Shown: positions 7,771 through 16,586, counted from the stretch's first letter. The stretch: DNA of 64,000 nt from Rhizobium cauense (GCF_019511525.1 NZ_JAEUAT010000025.1:1-64000); one strand, 5' to 3'. A program made the numbers and translations. Notes: generated by a model not told the origin, from the letters alone.

Positions 7771-8541
7771 CTACTCGAACTTCTCCGTAGTGTCGGCCTT
7801 ACCCTTCACCCAGTAGCCGGAGGCTTTGATCCAGGGTAGCGGATAGCCTCGTTCGGTCACCAGATACTCTCGCACGGCACGCGCAACCGAAGCTTCCGCA
7901 GCAACCCACACGAAGGTTCCAGGCTGGATTTGGACGTCGCGCAAAACCTCGAGCAGCGATGTGGCATCCGTCGCGTCCGCAAGTGGCCGCTCGGCCCAAT
8001 GCAGATTCAGCTCCGCCTTGGTATCGAAGGTCTGCCTCTCCGACGGATCAGCGACTGCCGCAATCGCGGTAATCACCGTGGCTGCATCGCTTTCTTCGAT
8101 CCTACGCCCCATAGCCGGCAGAGCGGTCTCATCACCGATCAGCAGCCACCGCTTCACGCTCGTGGAGACCACGGCCGAACCTCGCGGTCCGCCGATAGCG
8201 AGCGTAGCGCCCGGAGTTGCATCGAGGGCCCATTGTGTCACCGGACCGGCCTCATGCAAGGCAAAGTCGATCGTCAATGTTCGGGCATCGTTGTCATAAC
8301 GCCGCGGCGTATAATCGCGACGCTCCTCGCCTTCAGGTATGGAGACGAAAATCTTCACATGATCGTCGGGCGCCAGACTGACGAAATCGGCAAGATCGTC
8401 ACCTGTCAGCACGACACGGCGCATGCCCGGAGTAATATCCGTAACATCGGCAACCGTCAGGGATCGGCGACGCAATTCGTGGCGAACCCGCTCGATCTGA
8501 GGGGCTGGGAGGTTGTGAGCGGGGTGTTGAGTGTTGTCCAT
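7771..8541 (-). CDS. Siderophore-interacting protein (FAD/NAD(P)H ferric-siderophore reductase)
   Basis: The start at 8541 follows GAAGGAT with five bases spacing and is preferred over ATG 8553 and the longer frame to 8622. The 256-residue cytoplasmic protein is of the ViuB/YqjH type. The flavin-binding motif RDYTPRRYD lies near residue 73, GGPRGSAVV near residue 117, the NAD(P)-site segment LLIGDETALPAMGRR near residue 133, and the C-terminal ASGYWVKGKAD is typical of the family. It reduces Fe(III)-siderophores to release iron. No siderophore transport genes lie beside it, so the substrate is unknown. Confidence 0.9.
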   Translation of the reverse strand: MDNTQHPAHNLPAPQIERVRHELRRRSLTVADVTDITPGMRRVVLTGDDLADFVSLAPDDHVKIFVSIPEGEERRDYTPRRYDNDARTLTIDFALHEAGPVTQWALDATPGATLAIGGPRGSAVVSTSVKRWLLIGDETALPAMGRRIEESDAATVITAIAAVADPSERQTFDTKAELNLHWAERPLADATDATSLLEVLRDVQIQPGTFVWVAAEASVARAVREYLVTERGYPLPWIKASGYWVKGKADTTEKFE

Positions 8542-8817
8542 TGTATCCTTCATGGGCTCGCTTTTAAGCTCGATCCGCAGGACACAGTCGCGCAGATCGA
8601 AGCCGCAGAGCCGTTCGATCATACGCGTTGAGTGACGTTAACGCTTACGTGGCCGGGGCACTCCCGACCATTGACGAAGCTGCTCTAGCCGACATCCCCA
8701 GGGAGTGCAACGGCAGGCCGGCTGCAAATACCGATTGTTGCCAAAGTTTAACTTTTCTGGGCGCCGCCCGCCGGGCAAAGCTGCGCGGAAAACAACGCGG
8801 TCGTGGAGGTAGTGACA
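8542..8817. promoter_or_regulatory. Divergent intergenic region
   Basis: This 276-bp region separates the minus-strand siderophore reductase from the plus-strand methyltransferase and should contain both promoters. I see no clear iron box (Fur/RirA) and no gene with convincing coding features. Confidence 0.3.
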
Positions 8818-9432
8818 ATGGACAGCAGGATCCGGGACGTACTTGAAACCTACCACGTCATGATCCACGAGGAACAAAAAAGACCGCGAGAGCTCTCTCC
8901 TGGGGGCCGCGACGGTGGACAGGACCGGCGTTTGCGGGCCGTAGGCAAGGAAACCGGGCAGTTCATCAACATTCTTGCCAGAAGCCTCAAGAAGCCCGTC
9001 ATTCTCGAGCTCGGCACATCCTTCGGCTATTCCGGCATCTGGCTGGCGGAAGCCGCCCGCGCCACGGGCGGGAAACTGATCACCATGGAACTGCACGAAT
9101 ACAAGGCGGCATATGCAAAGGAGATGGCGGCCAAAGCGGGCCTCGCCGATTGGATCGATTTCCGGATCGGCGACGCGGTTCAGATGATCGGCCAGCTGAC
9201 AGAGACCGTCGACTTCGTGCTGGTGGACCTCTGGAAGGACTTGTACCTGCCCTGCCTGGAGGCCTTTTATCCCAGGCTCAATGATGGCGCGATCGTCGTC
9301 GCCGACAACATGCTGCGGCCCGGTGATGAGAACGTAAAGCAGTACGGCACGGCAATCCGCGCCAAACCTGGAATTACCAGCGTTCTGCTGCCCGTGGGCA
9401 GCGGCATCGAAGTCAGCCGTTTCAATGCGTGA
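8818..9432 (+). CDS. SAM-dependent O-methyltransferase (family 3 type)
   Basis: ATG 8818 follows GGAGGT with seven bases spacing; the GTG at 8803 overlaps that site and is less likely. The 204-residue protein has the Rossmann SAM-binding motif VILELGTSFGYSGIWLAEAA (~residues 62-81), an acidic ribose-contact position in TMELHEYKA, the DFVLVDLWKDLY metal/substrate segment and GAIVVADNMLRPG, in the order of catechol-O-methyltransferase-like enzymes. Substrate is unknown. It reads towards the convergent GGDEF-EAL gene, 37 bp away. Confidence 0.85.
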   Translation: MDSRIRDVLETYHVMIHEEQKRPRELSPGGRDGGQDRRLRAVGKETGQFINILARSLKKPVILELGTSFGYSGIWLAEAARATGGKLITMELHEYKAAYAKEMAAKAGLADWIDFRIGDAVQMIGQLTETVDFVLVDLWKDLYLPCLEAFYPRLNDGAIVVADNMLRPGDENVKQYGTAIRAKPGITSVLLPVGSGIEVSRFNA

Positions 9433-9469
9433 AGCCGAGCTTGGGGCGACCATGCGGCCGACGCGATGG

Positions 9470-11560
9470 TTAGCGACCGGCTCCGGCGACCAGTCGGGAA
9501 CCGCCGCCTTCGATTAGTGCCTCCGCGTCGGCCAGCATCATCGGCTTGCCAAGCAGAAAACCTTGAACTTCCCTGAATCCCTCGGCACGCAGCTTCTGCA
9601 ATTGCTCTTCGGTCTCGATGCCTTCCGCAAGTGTCGTTGCATTGAAGCCGGAGCCGATCCCGACCACCGCCCTGACGATAGCAAGGTTACCCGGATCCGT
9701 TTCGATACCGGCGACGAAGCTGCGGTCGAGCTTGATCTTGTCGAAGGCAAAAGCGCGGAGATAGCTGAAGGAGGAATAACCGGTGCCGAAATCGTCAATA
9801 GCGATGCGGATGCCGAGTTCCTTCAGAGCCCGCAGCAGCGGCAGGCTTTGTTCGACGTCGGCAAGGAAGACAGACTCGGTGATCTCGATCTCCAGACGCT
9901 CGGGGCGAAGGCCGGTTTCATCGAGCGCTGCAACGACTGTCGCGAGCAGGCTGTTATGCCGGAACTGACAGACCGAGAGATTGACAGCAATCCTCAGATG
10001 ATCGGGCCAAGCCGCCGCTGCGCGGCAGGCTTCGAACAGTACCCACTCACCGATATGAACAATGAGCCCGGTTTCCTCGGCGAGCGGTATGAATTCCATC
10101 GGCGGGACCAGCCCCCGCTGGGGATGGCGCCATCGGATCAGCGCCTCGAAGCCCGCCAGACCGTCGTCATCAAGTTGCACTATCGGCTGGTAGTGAAGTT
10201 CGAACTGTCCCTTCTGCAGCGCCTCGTGCAACTCGGCCGTCAGCATGTAACGTCGCTCGGCTTCAAGCCGCATTTCCGGCAGATAGAAACGGTAGGTCGA
10301 GCGTCCGCTCTCCTTCGCAGCATAAAGCGCAAGGTCTGCGTTCCGCATCAGAACGTCGTCATCCTCGGCATGCTCGGGCGCCAGCGCAATACCGATGCTG
10401 CAGGTAACGTGCTCGCGGACACCCTCAAGCTCGAAGGGAACTGATAACGCCCTCAGCAGCCGTTCGGCAAAGCGTTCGATGCTCTCATGTTGATTGACGC
10501 GAAGAAGAAGCGCGAATTCATCGCCGCCGAGGCGCGCAACGAGATCGCCTTCCGCCACCAACTGCGTGAGGCGCCCTGCGACCTGGCAGAGCAGCGCATC
10601 GCCGGCTGCATGGCCCTTGCTGTCATTGATGTGCTTGAAATGGTCGACATCAAGATAGAGCAGCGCAAGCGGATTCCTCGCGGTGGCGATCCGCGCCTCC
10701 TGCTGGATGTGATCGGCAAAGTATGCCCGGTTCGGCAGACCGGTCAGCGCGTCGTGCATCGCCATGTAAGCGAGCCGAGCCTCGACCGAACGCTCCTCCG
10801 TGACATCCTGGGTGATGCCGAGCACGTAGCGCGGCGTGCCCGCATCGGCTGCGGGCAACGCACGCTTGAGGGTGCGCAGGATCCGCGCTGAGCCGTCGGT
10901 GCGCTGCATCGTCTCTTCGAAGCTGATGGTTGCGCCTGCCGCCAGAGCCCTGGCGTCCTGCTCGCGAAAGATCGCCGTTTGCTTGTCGCTGAAAATGACA
11001 AAATCACTCTGGCCGATGATCTCGTTGGGGTCGTAGCCGACAATCGTTCCGCAGGCCTCGTTGAAGAGGATGTAGCGCCCATCCTCTTCCATGTCTTTCA
11101 CGAATACGCCGACAGGCAGATTGTCGACGATACTGTCGAGCATGGAGCGGGTATCGGTTACCTGTCTCTGCGCCGCGTTTACCTCGGTTCGATCCTGAAC
11201 GATCGCGAGAATCGCATCCCTTCCGTCGAAACGGACAGCTCGCCCATAGGTGAGCACTTCCAGGGTTTCTCCGTTCGCCTTCAAGTGTGTCCAGCGCTCA
11301 GCACGTTCCATGTCAGTGCGCGCCTGCACCGCATCGAGCATTCGCTTGCGCTCGTGTTCCGGCCTGATGTCGAGGACCGTCATGCCCGCATAGTCCTGAC
11401 GCGAAAAGCCATACAGATCGAGAGCAGCATTGTTGACGATCAAAAAGCGAAGGCTGCCGGGATCGTAAACCCACATCGGTGACGGGTGGGTCGCAAACAA
11501 CGACTGAAAATCATCGTTCGGTGCGTCGATCGGAATAAATGCTTTCTGAAGACCGGTCAT
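9470..11560 (-). CDS. PAS-PAS-GGDEF-EAL cyclic-di-GMP signalling protein
   Basis: The 696-residue soluble protein contains two PAS domains (~residues 15-130 and 140-255), a GGDEF domain (~262-425) and an EAL domain (~440-690). GGDEF is intact (RLGGDEFALLLR), so diguanylate cyclase activity is possible. The product-inhibition site just upstream reads AEGD where RxxD is expected, so it looks lost. The EAL domain keeps FEALIRW, NLSVCQF, EITES, DDFGTGYSS, KLDRSFV and GIETEEQ, so phosphodiesterase activity is possible too. No transmembrane segment is seen; the PAS pair should sense a cytoplasmic signal. The ribosome-binding site is weak. Confidence 0.93.
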   Translation of the reverse strand: MTGLQKAFIPIDAPNDDFQSLFATHPSPMWVYDPGSLRFLIVNNAALDLYGFSRQDYAGMTVLDIRPEHERKRMLDAVQARTDMERAERWTHLKANGETLEVLTYGRAVRFDGRDAILAIVQDRTEVNAAQRQVTDTRSMLDSIVDNLPVGVFVKDMEEDGRYILFNEACGTIVGYDPNEIIGQSDFVIFSDKQTAIFREQDARALAAGATISFEETMQRTDGSARILRTLKRALPAADAGTPRYVLGITQDVTEERSVEARLAYMAMHDALTGLPNRAYFADHIQQEARIATARNPLALLYLDVDHFKHINDSKGHAAGDALLCQVAGRLTQLVAEGDLVARLGGDEFALLLRVNQHESIERFAERLLRALSVPFELEGVREHVTCSIGIALAPEHAEDDDVLMRNADLALYAAKESGRSTYRFYLPEMRLEAERRYMLTAELHEALQKGQFELHYQPIVQLDDDGLAGFEALIRWRHPQRGLVPPMEFIPLAEETGLIVHIGEWVLFEACRAAAAWPDHLRIAVNLSVCQFRHNSLLATVVAALDETGLRPERLEIEITESVFLADVEQSLPLLRALKELGIRIAIDDFGTGYSSFSYLRAFAFDKIKLDRSFVAGIETDPGNLAIVRAVVGIGSGFNATTLAEGIETEEQLQKLRAEGFREVQGFLLGKPMMLADAEALIEGGGSRLVAGAGR

Positions 11561-11707
11561 GATGAAATCACATGAAGTAAATGGCGGCGGATCGATAAGT
11601 TGTAGGCGAAAAAGCTAAATAAAATCAGAATCATAGTTCGCACAATCTTTAGGCGGAACGCCTGCGGATTGTGCATGTGAGTGTACTTCCCCGCTTTATT
11701 TCGCTCC

Positions 11708-12130
11708 TCAGTGCTGAGCGTGGCTGCACTGGCCGTGATCCGCAAGCACCTCGATAACGCGGCACTGATCGACGCGACCGTGACCGCAGCCCTCCACCAT
11801 TAGCTCCAGCTCCGCCTTCAGCGCCGTCAGGCTGCGAATTCTCTGCTCAACTTCGACAAGACGGGCCTTGGCGATCGCATCCGCGGAAGCGCATGGCTGA
11901 TGCGGGTCGTCCTGCAGAATGAGCAGCGTGCGGATCGCTTCCACTTCGAACCCGAGTTCGCGGGCATGGCGGATGAACGCAAGCCTGCGCAGATCCGCCG
12001 CCTCGTAAGAGCGCTGGTTACCTTCGCTACGGTTTAGTTGCGGGAGGAGGCCGATGCTCTCATAGTACCGGATTGTCGGCACCTTCACGCCGCTTTGTCG
12101 GGAGGCCTCGCCGATCGTGATCTTTTTCAT
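11708..12130 (-). CDS. MerR-family heavy-metal regulator (ZntR/CadR/PbrR type)
   Basis: ATG 12130 has AGAGGA six bases upstream. The 140-residue protein starts with the MerR helix-turn-helix (ITIGEASRQSGVKVPTIRYY), followed by RRLAFIRHARELGF and a dimerisation helix. Metal-binding cysteines lie at HQPCASADA (~residue 80) and in the C-terminal CGHGRVDQC and QCSHAQH. The frame extends far upstream over the ATPase gene on the other strand, but that part is a shadow. It is divergent from the P-type ATPase and should bind the dyad between them, twisting the long-spaced promoter when Zn, Cd or Pb is bound (family knowledge). Confidence 0.92.
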   Translation of the reverse strand: MKKITIGEASRQSGVKVPTIRYYESIGLLPQLNRSEGNQRSYEAADLRRLAFIRHARELGFEVEAIRTLLILQDDPHQPCASADAIAKARLVEVEQRIRSLTALKAELELMVEGCGHGRVDQCRVIEVLADHGQCSHAQH

Positions 12131-12141
12131 TATTTTTCCTC

Positions 12142-12170
12142 TTGCACCTCTAGTCACTAGAGGATGTAGG
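12142..12170 (+). promoter_or_regulatory. MerR-type operator/promoter of the metal ATPase gene
   Basis: A -35-like TTGCAC (12142-12147) is followed by the perfect 17-bp dyad CCTCTAGT-C-ACTAGAGG (12147-12163) and a weak -10-like TAGGAG around 12167. A dyad filling a roughly 19-bp spacer is the hallmark of MerR-activated metal efflux promoters. It lies between the divergent regulator and ATPase genes. Confidence 0.88.
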
Positions 12171-12202
12171 AGAGATGCTTCTGTCTGACAAGGAAGCGGA
12201 AC

Positions 12203-14434
12203 ATGGGTGAATTGATCGAGAAGCGTTACAGGGTTGGCGGCATGGACTGCGCCGGCTGCGCAGCCAAGATCGATACCGCCGTGCGGCGTATGCCCGGCGT
12301 CGAGGACGTTGCGGTATCCGTGACGGCTGGAACCATGACTGTACGCCACGATGGTACCAGCGACCTCGTTGCCATTGAAAAACGGGTGACAAGCCTTGGT
12401 TATTCCGTTGCGCAGCTGGCTGGAAGATCTCAGGTGGACGCACCATCCGCTTGCTGTGGACACCATGACCACGACCATGCAAAGCATGATCACGAAGGAC
12501 ATGATCGTGCTCGGCAAGAACAGGCCACGGACGCGCTCGAGGGCCTCCACGGGCATGATCATGCGCCGATGGCTGGGCCTTGGTGGCAAAGCAAGAAGGG
12601 CCGTCTGACAATCCTTTCCGGGGCAGCACTTGTTGTCGCCTATGCCGTTGGCCACCTCATACCCTCCATTGCCCCCTACGCGTTTGTCGTCGCGATGCTG
12701 ATCGGGCTTGTCCCCATTGCACGGCGCGCGGTCGTTGCAGCCTTCGCCGGCACCCCTTTTTCGATCGAGATGCTGATGACGATTGCGGCGGTCGGCGCGG
12801 TCATCATCAATGCCGGGGAAGAAGCAGCGACAGTGGTCTTCCTGTTCCTGGTCGGCGAGTTGTTGGAAGGCGTCGCCGCCGGCAAAGCGCGCGAGAGCAT
12901 CCAATCGCTGACAACACTGGTTCCGAAACGGGCCTTCCTCGAAGAAAACGGCAAAACCCGGGAAGTGCCGGCCGAGGACCTCGCCGTCGGCTCGATCATT
13001 CTGGTTCGCCCCGGTGACCGCATTGCCGCTGATGGCACGATCCTTTCCGGCGACAGCACGATCGACGAGGCCCCGGTAACCGGCGAGAGCACGCCTGTGC
13101 GTAAGGGCGAAGGCGAGACGGTTTTTGCCGGCACAGTCAACGGCGATGCCGCTCTTCGCGTGAAAGTCACCGCTGCCGCCGCCGACAATACGATTGCCCG
13201 CGTCGTGCGATTGGTGGAAGAGGCACAGGAATCCAAAGCGCCGACCGAGCGCTTCATCGATCGCTTCTCGCGCTACTACACTCCCGGCGTTGTCGCGGTC
13301 GCTGCTCTCGTCGCGATCTTGCCGCCGCTCCTCGCAGGTGGTGCCTGGGACGAATGGATCTACAAGGGCCTCGCCATCTTGCTGATCGGTTGCCCCTGTG
13401 CACTGGTGATCTCGACGCCGGCGGCAATCGCGGCTTCACTCTCGTCAGGCGCTCGCCGCGGCCTGCTTCTCAAGGGTGGCGCGGTTCTTGAAACGCTTGG
13501 CAAGGTCACCGCCGTAGCCTTCGACAAGACGGGAACGCTGACAGAGGGCAAACCGCAGGTAACCGATGTGATCGCTTTCGGGCAGGATGAGGCTGAAGTT
13601 CTCCAGTATGCGGCCGCCCTCGAAACCGGCTCCAGTCATCCGCTCGCACTGGCGATTCTGGCAAGGGCAGCGGCTGCGGGCGTCACGCTCCCCACCGTGA
13701 TCGATGCGAAGGCTATCGGCGGAAAGGGCATTATCGGGACTGTCGAAGGACAACCGATCTTCTTTGGATCTCCAAAGGCGGCCGATGAGCGTATTCCTCT
13801 CTCGGCGGAACAGAGACACCGCATCGCCGCGCTCAACGACGATGGAAAGACCGTATCCGTGCTTGTCGTCGGCGACACGCTGGCGGGAGCTATCGCGATG
13901 CGCGACGAACCGCGCGACGACGCCAAGACTGGCCTTGAAAAGCTCACGGAGGCAGGCGTCAAGACCATCATGCTCACCGGCGACAATCGTCGCACCGCAG
14001 AGGCAATCGGCAGGCAGCTCGGCATTGAGGTGCATGCCGAGCTGATGCCGGAGGACAAGCAGCGCATCGTCAGTGAATTGAAGCGCGATGGCCTGATCGT
14101 CGCCAAGGTCGGAGACGGGATCAACGATGCTCCAGCCCTCGCAACGGCCGATGTGGGCATCGCCATGGGCGGAGGCACTGACGTTGCACTCGAAACCGCC
14201 GATGCCGCGATCCTGCATGGTCGCGTCAGCGACGTGGCCGCGATGATCGCGCTTTCCAAGCGCACCATGCGCAACATTGTCGAAAACATCACCATCGCGC
14301 TCGGGCTCAAGGCCGTCTTCCTGGTGACGACGATAGTGGGTATCACCGGTCTCTGGCCGGCAATCCTGGCCGATACTGGCGCCACGGTGCTCGTTACCAT
14401 CAACGCGCTGAGGCTGCTCAAGCCGGCGACCTAG
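12203..14434 (+). CDS. zntA: Zn/Cd/Pb-exporting P1B-type ATPase
   Basis: The 743-residue pump begins with a heavy-metal-associated domain (GMDCAGCAAKID, residues ~12-23). A linker rich in His and Asp follows (CCGHHDHDHAKHDHEGH, then GHDHAPM), then eight membrane segments. The ion-site CPC motif is in IGCPCALVIST, the phosphorylation site is DKTGTLTEG, the ATP-binding HP dipeptide is in SSHPLALA, and the hinge is GDGINDAPAL. The CPC plus the divergent MerR regulator with extra cysteines indicate divalent soft metals (Zn2+, Cd2+, Pb2+) rather than Cu+. The zntA name is by function; cadA is equally defensible. Confidence 0.93.
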   Translation: MGELIEKRYRVGGMDCAGCAAKIDTAVRRMPGVEDVAVSVTAGTMTVRHDGTSDLVAIEKRVTSLGYSVAQLAGRSQVDAPSACCGHHDHDHAKHDHEGHDRARQEQATDALEGLHGHDHAPMAGPWWQSKKGRLTILSGAALVVAYAVGHLIPSIAPYAFVVAMLIGLVPIARRAVVAAFAGTPFSIEMLMTIAAVGAVIINAGEEAATVVFLFLVGELLEGVAAGKARESIQSLTTLVPKRAFLEENGKTREVPAEDLAVGSIILVRPGDRIAADGTILSGDSTIDEAPVTGESTPVRKGEGETVFAGTVNGDAALRVKVTAAAADNTIARVVRLVEEAQESKAPTERFIDRFSRYYTPGVVAVAALVAILPPLLAGGAWDEWIYKGLAILLIGCPCALVISTPAAIAASLSSGARRGLLLKGGAVLETLGKVTAVAFDKTGTLTEGKPQVTDVIAFGQDEAEVLQYAAALETGSSHPLALAILARAAAAGVTLPTVIDAKAIGGKGIIGTVEGQPIFFGSPKAADERIPLSAEQRHRIAALNDDGKTVSVLVVGDTLAGAIAMRDEPRDDAKTGLEKLTEAGVKTIMLTGDNRRTAEAIGRQLGIEVHAELMPEDKQRIVSELKRDGLIVAKVGDGINDAPALATADVGIAMGGGTDVALETADAAILHGRVSDVAAMIALSKRTMRNIVENITIALGLKAVFLVTTIVGITGLWPAILADTGATVLVTINALRLLKPAT

Positions 14435-14488
14435 ATTAACGCGTCACCCACGCGACCGTAAGGTCACTCGGGAGTTTTGTTCGTGTCG

Positions 14489-15658
14489 CTACTGCTTCTC
14501 CCCAAGATACCGGAACAGTGTTCGCTTCCAGTTTTGATCGTGAACCGCCTCAAGGAGGGCCACATCGATCGCCTTCCGGTACGGTCTCCCGAGCGGCATG
14601 GCGAGCCCATAGCTCTGTGGCTCGAAATCGACGTCGAGAACTTGGATGGTGCTGGAGAACCGCTGCTCCACCGTCCAGGCGAGAAGCGGTTTGTCATAGA
14701 CGAAAGCATCGATCGACCCCGCCTCGAGTGCCTTCAATCCGTCGACGACCTGAGCAAACGTGCGATGCTTGATGCGCTCGCCATCCAGGAAACCGCCGGT
14801 GGCCGAGTTGGCGAGCGTTCCGACGCGTACGCTCTGCAAATCGTCCACACCGTTGACCAGGCCGCGCATCTGCCTCGTGGTCAAGGCTGACGTAACGCTT
14901 GCCGTGAAAACCGCGATGGTGATGATCGATACCACCATCCAGATAATTGCAAGCGCCCTGCCCGCAATGGTTATGGGTCCGCGGTGACCGGTGCTGGCTT
15001 GGGTCATCGCCTCTGCCGACCACCAGATGCTCGCCCCCAATCCACGTGCAGCCGTGCCGCCGAAATCGTCGTTGTGGCGCCGTTCGAAGAGCCACACCAA
15101 TGCGCCGACGAGCAGGGAGATGCCGATCAACGCCCCCGCTGCCTGCAGGAAGCCTGCCGAAACCATTGTCCGGATAATCTCTCGCCACACCGACACGCTA
15201 TTGGCCGACACTGCAATACCCAAGCCGGTATCGTAGAAAGGCTGGCTGAAATCGACGCTGCGTTCGCGCTCCGCGGTGATCGTGATTGCGGCGACGGAAA
15301 CATCGTAGTCCCCGCGAGCCGTGGCATCGATCAGCTCCTGCACGTTGGGCGCTTCCGCAAGGCGAAACTGAAGCCCTAGCTTCCGCGCCACCTCCCGCCA
15401 AAGCTCGATGGAGATACCGCTCCACTGGCCCAGTTCATCCTTCATCGCGAACGGCGGTGCTTCCTTGGTTCCGATGACGAGTTCACGCCGCGGAAAATTC
15501 GGCCTGCCCTCCTGTTCCACCATCTGCGCGAAGGCATCGCCGCCGACGACCGCGACAAGCGCAACAATCGCGCAGAAATGGCCGCCACGGCGGAGCGCGC
15601 CGTGCAGCAATGCAGACACTGGAGCGAGGCAGATTGCCACCATGCCCGTATGCACCAT
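14489..15658 (-). CDS. Ionotropic-glutamate-receptor-like protein (ligand-binding domain split by a pore domain)
   Basis: The product has an N-terminal hydrophobic export signal, then lobe 1 of an amino-acid-binding domain (LVIGTKEAPPFAMKDELG, later ITITAERERSVDFSQPFYDT). Next is a pore module: membrane helix AAGALIGISLLVGALVWLFE, re-entrant loop SIWWSAEAMTQASTG, and helix IIWMVVSIITIAVFTASV. After the pore come lobe 2 (VNGVDDLQSVRVGTLANSAT) and a return to DFEPQSYGLAMPLG. This is the architecture of bacterial GluR0-like channels. The TVGYG potassium filter is absent (TQASTGHRG instead), so ion selectivity or channel function is uncertain. ATGs at 15658 and 15643 and TTG 15676 are alternative starts. 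No ABC transporter genes are adjacent, which argues against a simple binding protein. Confidence 0.8.
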   Translation of the reverse strand: MVHTGMVAICLAPVSALLHGALRRGGHFCAIVALVAVVGGDAFAQMVEQEGRPNFPRRELVIGTKEAPPFAMKDELGQWSGISIELWREVARKLGLQFRLAEAPNVQELIDATARGDYDVSVAAITITAERERSVDFSQPFYDTGLGIAVSANSVSVWREIIRTMVSAGFLQAAGALIGISLLVGALVWLFERRHNDDFGGTAARGLGASIWWSAEAMTQASTGHRGPITIAGRALAIIWMVVSIITIAVFTASVTSALTTRQMRGLVNGVDDLQSVRVGTLANSATGGFLDGERIKHRTFAQVVDGLKALEAGSIDAFVYDKPLLAWTVEQRFSSTIQVLDVDFEPQSYGLAMPLGRPYRKAIDVALLEAVHDQNWKRTLFRYLGEKQ

Positions 15659-15926
15659 CAGAGGGCGCCCACTCAATCACAGCTTCAGATCCGTCATCAG
15701 GATTTTCATATCCGGGGACGGACGAGGAGATGGCGCGAAGCGAGCCACGGAAGAGCGTAAATTGGAAGTACGTTACGGTAAAACCGCCGCCGGAGCCGCA
15801 CCACGCAATCGACTTCGTGGCTGCACCCGTGCCTCAAAATTTTCGCCTGCCGGTTCACTCGCGGAAATTTGCACGCGATGGGAACATTTTGCGCGCCTGA
15901 GAGTTAACGTTGAGAGGAGGACTAAC
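15659..15926. promoter_or_regulatory. Divergent intergenic region
   Basis: About 270 bp separate the receptor-like gene from the Pro/Ala/Thr-rich protein gene. It should hold both promoters. I see no gene, repeat or recognised operator here; short frames in it look non-coding. Confidence 0.3.
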
Positions 15927-16289
15927 ATGACGAATGATTTCAACAGACCACCCCCGGTCAATCCCTCTGCGTCGAAGAGCAAGACGCTATGGATTGTTTT
16001 GGCAGTCATTGTCGTTATCGTCGCTCTAGCAGCCACCTACTGGCCAACATCGCGAAGCGATTCAACGGCCACCGCCCCGAGCGCGCCGGCTCCGACCGCC
16101 TCCGAACCTGCATCGCCGCCACCTGCGTCGACCGCGCCGGCGACAACACCGCCAGCAGCGGCCACGCCACCCGCGACCGAACCGGCCACTCCTGCGGCCC
16201 CCGCACCGGCGACAACACCGCCAGCGGCCACGCCGCCCACGACCGAACCGGCCACACCTGCGGCTCCCGCGCCGGCGAACCCGCAGTAA
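15927..16289 (+). CDS. Single-span membrane protein with Pro/Ala/Thr-rich periplasmic tail
   Basis: ATG 15927 follows a strong AGGAGG. The 120-residue product has a short cytoplasmic head, one membrane helix (TLWIVLAVIVVIVALAATYW, residues ~20-39) and a tail made almost only of Pro, Ala, Thr and Glu with repeats of the type TPPAATPP and EPATPAAPAP. Such a tail is extended and may span periplasm or peptidoglycan. No family is recognised. A terminator follows directly, so it is probably transcribed alone. Confidence 0.75.
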   Translation: MTNDFNRPPPVNPSASKSKTLWIVLAVIVVIVALAATYWPTSRSDSTATAPSAPAPTASEPASPPPASTAPATTPPAAATPPATEPATPAAPAPATTPPAATPPTTEPATPAAPAPANPQ

Positions 16290-16291
16290 TT

Positions 16292-16320
16292 GAAAGCCTG
16301 CTTGCTCGCAGGCTTTCTCA
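16292..16320 (+). terminator. Rho-independent terminator
   Basis: GAAAGCCTGC (16292-16301) pairs with GCAGGCTTTC (16308-16317) around a 6-base loop. It begins two bases after the stop of the Pro-rich membrane protein gene. The stem's A/T outer part may serve both strands, also ending the entericidin-like gene. Confidence 0.75.
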
Positions 16321-16345
16321 TGAAGCATGGGGCGGCCGGTTCGAC

Positions 16346-16504
16346 TTAGTTCGCGCCGGCCGTGAGGATCCGATGCGTACTCGCATCGAGCGCATTGCTT
16401 GCTTCGCGGCCATCCTTGGCAAGGCCGTTTGCAGTGTTGGCGCAGGACGAGAGCCCGACAATGGTTGCGAGTGCGATGGCGAAAGAGACAGTAACTCTTG
16501 TCAT
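16346..16504 (-). CDS. Entericidin-like small lipoprotein, 52 aa
   Basis: This short frame reads MTRVTVSFAIALATIVGLSS and then C, with a lipobox GLSS-C, followed by ANTANGLAKDGREASNALDA and a short tail ending TAGAN before TAA. The lipobox Cys followed by a small amphipathic, Asn/Gly/Lys-rich tail of about 30 residues is the pattern of the entericidin EcnA/EcnB family of small membrane lipoproteins. The ribosome-binding site is weak (GCGAG). The plus-strand frame at 16362-16571 is its shadow. In enterobacteria entericidins form an antidote/toxin pair; only a single copy is seen here. Confidence 0.72.
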   Translation of the reverse strand: MTRVTVSFAIALATIVGLSSCANTANGLAKDGREASNALDASTHRILTAGAN

Positions 16505-16586
16505 GCAAGCTCGCGAATTCGTCCCGAACGTGGCCTTCGAAGGGAATGTCCCCCTAGAGGCATCCGCGTAGAATAAAAGACAAAAC

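Noticed and set aside
16362..16571. 69-codon plus-strand frame
   Set aside because: It is antisense to the entericidin-like gene, which has a lipobox and a family-like tail.
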